In this document: in pieces, positions 58,654 to 64,000 of the stretch
Layout of the letters: the number at the start of each line of letters is the position of its first letter
Position numbering within the stretch: position 1 is the stretch's first letter
NCBI RefSeq assembly: GCF_030272615.1
Contig: NC_081405.1
Span: 23,947,772-24,011,771, forward strand
DNA length: 64,000 nt
Reading direction: 5' to 3'
Source of the DNA: Cryptomeria japonica
Lineage: Eukaryota > Streptophyta > Pinopsida > Cupressales > Cupressaceae
Notes under the pieces: model-generated
Told to the model about the DNA's origin: nothing
What the model saw: the letters and a program-made list of their open reading frames with translations, nothing else
Database searches by the model: none
Translations under genes and position numbers: made by a program

Positions 58654-59716
58654 TATTGGGTCTTGAAGACAATTGAGAGGGGGGGTGAATTAGTTGTCCA
58701 ATAAATTCAACCAAAACTAACTTAACCAAAACTAAATGCTTAATGCTGGTAAACCAAATTTTAATGTTCGTAAACAGTTTAGCAGATAATTATAGTATCG
58801 GTAAAGTTTAATGCATGAAAGAGAAAGACAAATGACATCCACAATACATAACACAAATATTTGTACGTAGAAACCCTGTAAGGGGAAAAACCACGGTGGG
58901 AAGCCTTACCCACAATCAAATGATACTACTACAGATAGTATGTGTATACAATATGGAGTCTGCACATGCAGAAAGGATAGCTACCTAGAGCTCACTACTC
59001 AATCATAAAATGGGAGTCACACTGAGTACAATTGGATGATTAAATCCAATGATAATGTATTGCTCAAAATAGCATCTTCATATGCTGGATTCAGTACGAG
59101 TTAAGTTCTGATTGCCTTCACAAAAACCTTCCTTCAATCTTCAAATGATGTCTACATGTATAGCTCTGCTTATTTTCACATATACCCTATTACAATCCCT
59201 TTTTCAATCACATTTTGATCTCACAAACGAGATCTTACATTTATACCATAACCTAAGACCAAATTGAATAGGTCGGCTCAATAAAAGATATTACAATAAA
59301 ATCAATTACAAATAAATCGATATCCAATGCATCATGTCAGCTCAATGCATTTACAATAATAATAAATTATCTCCATAATGTGTCGTGCTAATCTAGAATA
59401 GATATGCTTGCCGATGCATAACCTAGACCTATTTGCCGGTAACAACAAATATGCAAACCCGAATAAACTAATAACCAATTTGCCAAAAACCAAATGATCA
59501 AATCATCTCTTCGACATAACCAAGTGGTCTCCAAGTCATTCTAGGTGCCAGTGAACAATATAACATGTTGGTGAACCAAATACCGATGACTATGCATAAG
59601 TCACTGACTTGTCAGTGACCAAAACAAAGATCTCCAAGTTTCGATAAGTGTTGACAAGTGATGACAAGTGTTGACATCAATGACAAAACCATATCAACAT
59701 ATCCAAAATACCAACA
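58654..59716 (-). repeat. Element G 5' LTR
   Basis: It reads TATTGGGTCTTGAAG (TG changed to TA) to ...AAATACCAACA on the plus strand. The G-rich motif is at 58674-58692 and the minus-strand TATAAAT at 59239-59245. Confidence 0.9.
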
Positions 59717-59721
59717 ATTAC

Positions 59722-60417
59722 ATTATTTGTACATTACATTTCTTGACCATGACCTCTAGCAATAACATGATGATCTACAATGGGATCTTACATCTATATA
59801 TATGCAAACCCTTGACCATAAAAAATTAGGTCGGCCACTAGATAATAAACTGATTACATAATTACAAACCATGTCGACCTAAGACCAAACAAATAATATC
59901 AACACATAAGACATCCCAGAAATACATCGATAGGTCCAATCCACACTTTACATTAATGTCGGTCCAAAACCTAGATCAACCAAGACCCAGTATAGGTCCA
60001 CATGCTATGACAATGATCTCCATCCACCAAGTCTCAAACATGATCACCAACAGCATCCAAAAACTCCACTAGAAGCTGCACCAACACCACTTATGCAGTT
60101 CATCAAAGATCTCCACAAAAAGCTATGTCGGTTAAACCCTCGCCGAAACTAGAAACCAAGCTTCTAGGCAAGCAGGATAGTATCCGAACACTAGACCAAA
60201 ACCAATTGTCCAAATATGAGCATGAGTATCATGAACAAGCCAATTCCATCACCAAACTATACCGGAGCCTACTAGATCATGCCGGATCCAAATCAACTAG
60301 ATGCCACTCAACCTACTGGGACTAGAAGGGTGTCGGTAAAGCATCCAAATAGCTAGTGTTGGCATCAATGACAAAACATCAATTCAACACATAATCAATC
60401 CCACAAAATGGCCAACA
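59722..60417 (-). repeat. Element F 5' LTR, second part
   Basis: It resumes F's LTR after G's target duplication and ends AATGGCCAACA, followed by GCATA. It matches 30966-31661. The TATA-like run is at 59795-59803. The frame at 60125-60325 is LTR sequence and not a gene. Confidence 0.9.
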
Positions 60418-60422
60418 GCATA

Positions 60423-60560
60423 ATCTCTTGAGTGTTGGGCAGATGGTTGATAAGGGATATGATTTACAATTCAAGAATGGGAAATGTAAAATCTTGAATA
60501 GCTCCGGTATAGAAATTGCATCAAGAACTAAAACTAAAGGTAATATCTTTTATCTAAATG
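60423..60560 (+). pseudogene. Element E protease-integrase junction fragment
   Basis: It continues E's frame from 30441 after F's target duplication: NLLSVGQMVDKGYDLQFKNG, then a KTKGNIFYLN end. The corresponding stretch in C, F and G links protease to GAG-pre-integrase. Similarity stops near 60560, where pol sequence of element I starts on the other strand; E is truncated here. Confidence 0.8.
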
Positions 60561-61547
60561 TTGGGAAAGGTTGGGGATGAACTTCCTCACAAAGTTGATC
60601 CTACCAAGGAAACTTTACAATCCTTTCTTGTGATTGAGGAGTGGAAGAGAAAGAATAGGCTCCACTCACTCTGGATCGATGGTCAAACCCTCCTTGGATA
60701 CGATGTGTCCTAGCAATATTCCTTGATCAGTAGAAAATACACACTTGCTAGGGTCCATGGACACACCATACTCCCTGCATTTCATGAAAACCTGCTCAAG
60801 ATGACCAAGATGGTCAATTGCATGCTTTGAATAAATAGTTATGTCATCAAGGTATTCAAGCACAAACTTTTCTAATACACCCTTGAAAGCCATGTCCATT
60901 TCTCTTTGGAACATGGCACCTGCATTGGTTAGCCCAAAGGGTATTTTACAATAAGCATAGGTACCCCACTTAGTAGTAAATGCAGTCTTGTATTGGTCTG
61001 ATTCTTGGACCAAGATCTGATTGTAGCCTGAATACCCATCCAAGAATGAAAATATTTCTAAGCCACTGACCTTTTGGAGAATCTACTCCATAGAGGGAAG
61101 GAGATAATGATCATTGAGGGAGGCTCTATTGAGATCCCTAAAGTCTACACATATCCTGATTTCCCCATTCCTCTTCCTTACAAGGACAAGATTGGTCACC
61201 CAAGGGGAGTGCTTGATAGGGAAGATGATATTGGCTTCTATGAGCTTGGTCAACTCCTTCCTCATTGGTGGCTCAATCTTGGGGTTTATTGGCCTTTTCT
61301 TTTGTCTAACTGACTTTGTGTCTTGGTTTAGCTCTATGGTATGTTGTGCTAAGATAGGGTCAAAACCCTTCAAATATTCATAGGTCCAAGCAACTATGTC
61401 ATCGTATTTTTGGCAAAGCTCAACAAAGTCATCTTACTCAGTGGAGGAACACACCTTGCCCAATTTTAAGGACCTACCTTCGACGACAGCAACTGGCTTG
61501 TAATCACCCCTCTTTGAAGCCAAGTTCATCTTCTTCTTCAACTAATC
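60561..61547 (-). pseudogene. Element I reverse transcriptase
   Basis: It reads RNGEIRICVDFRDLNRASLN, then a TAG at 61083-61085 (fits Gln), then DGYSGYNQILVQESDQY, IPFGLTNAGAMFQREM and the catalytic EYLDDITIYS (about 60855). It ends VSKEGLTIDPE, a TGA, and FLGRINFVRKFIPNL before truncation near 60561. The part upstream of 61373 (MKGFDPILAQHTIEL) is the linker before RT. Motif order and spacing are standard for Gypsy RT. Confidence 0.87.
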
Positions 61548-61550
61548 ATT

Positions 61551-62260
61551 CTAGTTAAAAATGCCCTCCAAGGTAACTAGACCTGTAGGCAACTTGTTGG
61601 AGTTGAGCTGCATGATTTGATCTCCATACTGGTCTTGCAGCTTAGATTGATTTTTAGTAGAAAAATCTACTTCATTTTGCAAGAAGTTGACGATTTGTTG
61701 ATCGCTTTCGAATACTTGCCAATTTACTTGATTGACTAGGAGAGAAGGCCTCACAACAAGCCTGATGTGTTGCTCCTCCTCACTTGCAACATGCGCTGGT
61801 ATGTCGAATTGAGCACCAACCGCTGCAAGCCTATCAACATGCTTGTTCTGACCTCTAGGAATTCTCTGGATATTGAAGGCCTCAGTCCTTCAATCAAATC
61901 CCAAACTCTTTGTTTGTATGATTTGAGTAGGTTATTATTTGCTACACTTTGGGATTGGATGTGTTTAACAACCAACTCACTATCTCCAAATACTTGCAAA
62001 GATCGAATCTTTCTACTTTGTGCAAGTTGGAGACCTTGGATCAAGGCTTCATACTTAGCAACATTGTTGGTGCAACCAAACTAAAGCCTAAAAGAGAAGA
62101 AGTATTTCTCCTCCTCAAGAGAAACAAGCATCACCCCAACACCTGCAACATTCTTATTTCTTGAACCATCAATAACAATGTTCCATAACCCCTTTGATTC
62201 TCCTTGTGTCTAGATGAGGTTAGGGATAGGAGTATCCTCTTCATGGATACAATAGGTGCC
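61551..62260 (-). pseudogene. Element I RNase H between protease and RT
   Basis: The acidic residues are visible in order: VIDGSRNKNV (about 62180), VAKYEALIQGLQLAQ (about 62030), VFGDSELVVKHI (about 61980) and NKHVDRLAAVG (about 61835). A stop lies near 62080 and one frame change near 61880. A linker (MRPSLLVNQVNWQVFESDQQ, 61754-61551) then leads to RT. This is the second-type RNase H of Tat elements placed upstream of RT. Confidence 0.8.
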
Positions 62261-62296
62261 AAGTCCAGTCTCTTCAGTCTCAGCTAATGGATCAAA

Positions 62297-63025
62297 CTAA
62301 AAAGCATTAGCCCATTTGTCCAGCAAGTAATCATGAACCTCTTGTAAAGGAGTGGTAGGCTCGTGGATAGTACACTCCTCCCCCTCTTCATGCAAAGTGT
62401 AATTCATGTTTATAGGGCTGGGGGTGTAGGGCTCAATGTGGTTTTGGGCAACGAGATCTGCCCTTATGATGACCTTGGTACCATACCTTGTTCGAAATAG
62501 CATGTGGGACCAATCAAAAGACAAGTACCCACCTATCTTGGTAGTGAAGTCTCTAGACAAGCAGATGGCAAAGAAGGTAGGGAAGTTAATGATTGATACG
62601 TCTTGCAAGACAGTGCAACCAGGGCATGCATGCAAGGTTAAGTTCAATTTTTTTACCACCCCTACTATCTTAATAGAAGTGCCATCTAATTGGACCACCC
62701 CTTTGGTCATAGGTTCATATTTTATGCCAAGAAGATCAACTACCTTCTTAGGCATGACTGAGCTACTAGCTCCTAAATCTATCATGCAGTTGTGAACCAA
62801 ATTATCTCCTATGATTAAGGGGAGATAGAAAGGGGGAGGCTTGTTGATCTTGCTTGAATCCTCTTCCTCCTTGGGTTGCACCAAACTAGTGGAGGTTGTT
62901 GTTCCACTGACTGCTACCTCATCACCAAACTGATTTACCTCCTTCGGTGCCTCTTTAAGAAAATCCCTTTGAGATGGGATTGAAAGGGCCTCCCACATAG
63001 TACAATTGAAGTTGGCCTTCTTCAT
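62297..63025 (-). pseudogene. Element I aspartic protease
   Basis: An open stretch of 242 codons contains NCMIDLGASSSVMPKKVVDL; the usual catalytic DSGA reads DLGA, consistent with a single C-to-T change (TCA to TTA). GTSIKIVGVVKKLNL and RDFTTKIGGYLSFDW follow, usual for the C-terminal half of Gypsy protease. A stop at 62297 separates it from the RNase H frame. Confidence 0.82.
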
Positions 63026-64000
63026 CTGGTCAACTATGTTGAAAGGGACACCAACTTATTTTAGAGGACCCTTTGAGGTTACAAGGTTTTCCTTTTCCCT
63101 TTTGACGACTTGGGCCTCCTCTTACCACTTGTTCCCTTACATGGTACTTTGGCTTGTATCAGGGATGACTACATTAGGTGTTGGAGCTTGGGCTAATGTT
63201 GAAGGTGAGGTAGCCTCCATGGCTCTCTTCTTCAACCTTGCATACTGCAGTATGGACTCACCATTTGTTTGGTTCAAACCATAGAATTCTTCCTCCTACC
63301 AATTGATGAAGGTAGAATCTCCTTGTAAGTAAGTCTGAGTGCCAACACTAGGCTGATTTGGGTCATATTGCTAGCCAGAAGTCATCGGCTCATCTTGCAC
63401 TACTAATGTTTGGACAAACCCTCTATTTTGGCATGCACCTTGGTTGTGTGGCTGATTGCATGGTTGACACCAATCTTTCTCTTGGGTGAGGTTATTTTGC
63501 ATTGTAACCATCGCCTTTGATTTTCTTGCGGTTATGGGGTTCACACTATTCAACAACCTGGCATTGCTCCATTGGTTTTACCTTTGAAAGGATGGCATGT
63601 TTTGTTGATAATTCTAACCTTGTGCTTGGCAAGGTTTTCTATACTGGGTTTGTTGTCTTTTTAGTACCACCAATTCATTGCCAAAGTTTTGTAGTAGAGC
63701 CTTGACCTCATGGAGCTCATTGAAGGATGTAGAGGGTGTGGGTGATTGCCTTGCAGGAGCCATGAGGATAGGAGCCAAGGTGGGTTGTTGAGTAGGAGCT
63801 TCTGGGAAGAGGGGCATTGGAGGCCTTGGATCTATCTTCCCAGCTTGAATCAAACAATTTTCTGCTCTTATGGCTATGTTATATGCACCTGGTAGAGAGG
63901 CTCCACCCATTGATTATACCATGATAGCTATATCGATGTTGAGAGCTCTAAGATAATACAAGAAGGTATGATTTGAAGATGGATTCACTAGAGCAGGAAT
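63026..64000 (-). pseudogene. Element I gag, C-terminal part
   Basis: It is read from the window edge: ALNIDIAIM, stop, MGGASLPGAYNIAIRAENCL, a Pro-rich stretch, a coiled segment (NELHEVKALLQNFGNELVVL), a knuckle CQPCNQPHNQGAC (about 63460) and NGESILQYARLKKRAM. There are several TAA/TAG codons but the frame is largely continuous. The gag N-terminus is outside the window. Confidence 0.75.

Larger units (their letters stand above)
36823..59716 (-). mobile_element. Element G: Ty1/Copia retrotransposon inserted in F's 5' LTR, interrupted by H
   Basis: The LTRs are 36823-37884 (3', 1,062 bp) and 58654-59716 (5', 1,063 bp). The target duplication ATTAC (36818-36822 and 59717-59721) is perfect, and F's LTR continues across it. 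The minus-strand primer site TGGTATCAAAGC is at 58640-58651. Its two LTRs differ by roughly a tenth by eye in the first 120 bases, so G is much older than H. The 3' non-coding part is split by H and partly duplicated. Confidence 0.92.
30442..60417 (-). mobile_element. Element F: Ty1/Copia retrotransposon inserted in E, interrupted by G
   Basis: The 3' LTR is 30442-31661 (1,220 bp). The 5' LTR begins at 36326, is split by G at 36822 and resumes at 59722 to end at 60417. The target duplication GCATA (30437-30441 and 60418-60422) is perfect, and E's coding sequence rejoins across it. The minus-strand primer site TGGTATCAGAGC is at 36312-36323. The domain order is Copia. Confidence 0.92.
25164..60560 (+). 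mobile_element. Element E: Ty1/Copia retrotransposon, 3'-truncated, interrupted by D and F
   Basis: The 5' LTR probably starts at TGTTGGAATGTG (25164; another TGTTGG at 25148 is possible). It is split by D at 26287 and resumes at 28982 to end near 29129, before the primer site TGGTATTAGAGT (29132-29143). Gag and protease follow to 30441, where F is inserted. The gene resumes at 60423 and breaks off near 60560 against element I. RT, RNase H and the 3' LTR are missing. Confidence 0.8.
60561..64000 (-). mobile_element. Element I: Tat-type Ty3/Gypsy fragment running off the window
   Basis: On the minus strand the order is gag, zinc knuckle, protease, RNase H, RT. It is truncated inside the post-RT region at 60561 and continues past 64000. 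No LTR is seen. The arrangement with an RNase H between protease and RT is the same as in element H, but the sequences are clearly different families. Confidence 0.85.

Overview
The window is plant nuclear DNA made almost entirely of LTR retrotransposons nested inside one another. No host gene, tRNA, rRNA or CRISPR array was seen. Low GC, plant-type Ty1/Copia elements primed by initiator-Met tRNA, Ty3/Gypsy elements of the Tat type (dual RNase H), and at least four levels of nesting suggest a large repeat-rich plant genome such as a gymnosperm. The sequence alone does not name the species.

Left block (1-25163). An LTR end (X, 1-1125) abuts a decayed Gypsy gag (O). O is split at 1318 by element A (1319-24050, + strand, 5-bp target duplication TAGAG), after which the O gag resumes in frame. 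A is a two-gene, apparently non-autonomous LTR element with no protease, integrase or reverse transcriptase visible. Its second gene is split twice: by B (4835-12755, - strand), a distant relative of A with the same two genes, and by C (14554-21483, - strand), a Copia element with one damaged LTR.

Right block (25164-60560). Element E (+ Copia) has its 5' LTR split by D (26288-28976, a short non-coding LTR element) and its protease region split by F (- Copia, TSD GCATA). F's 5' LTR is split by G (- Copia, TSD ATTAC). G's 3' end is split by H (38012-53713), a Gypsy element. H is the most unusual object here: its two LTRs are each 4,754 bp, differ by under 2 percent by eye, and each carries a sense ORF of about 1,037 codons. 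H is flanked by a 547-bp duplication of G rather than a 4-6 bp target duplication. After H, G, F and E resume in turn. E breaks off near 60560 against element I (- strand, Tat-type Gypsy), which runs off the right edge.

H encodes a gag-protease-RNase H-RT-RNase H-integrase polyprotein with only two internal stops. The other elements are older and carry many stops, mostly at positions that look like former Gln, Trp or Arg codons. The Copia elements and A/B share an initiator-Met primer site, a C-tract motif near the LTR 3' end, several polypurine tracts and an inverted repeat around the 3' PPT. This suggests that A/B use the replication machinery of elements like C, F and G.
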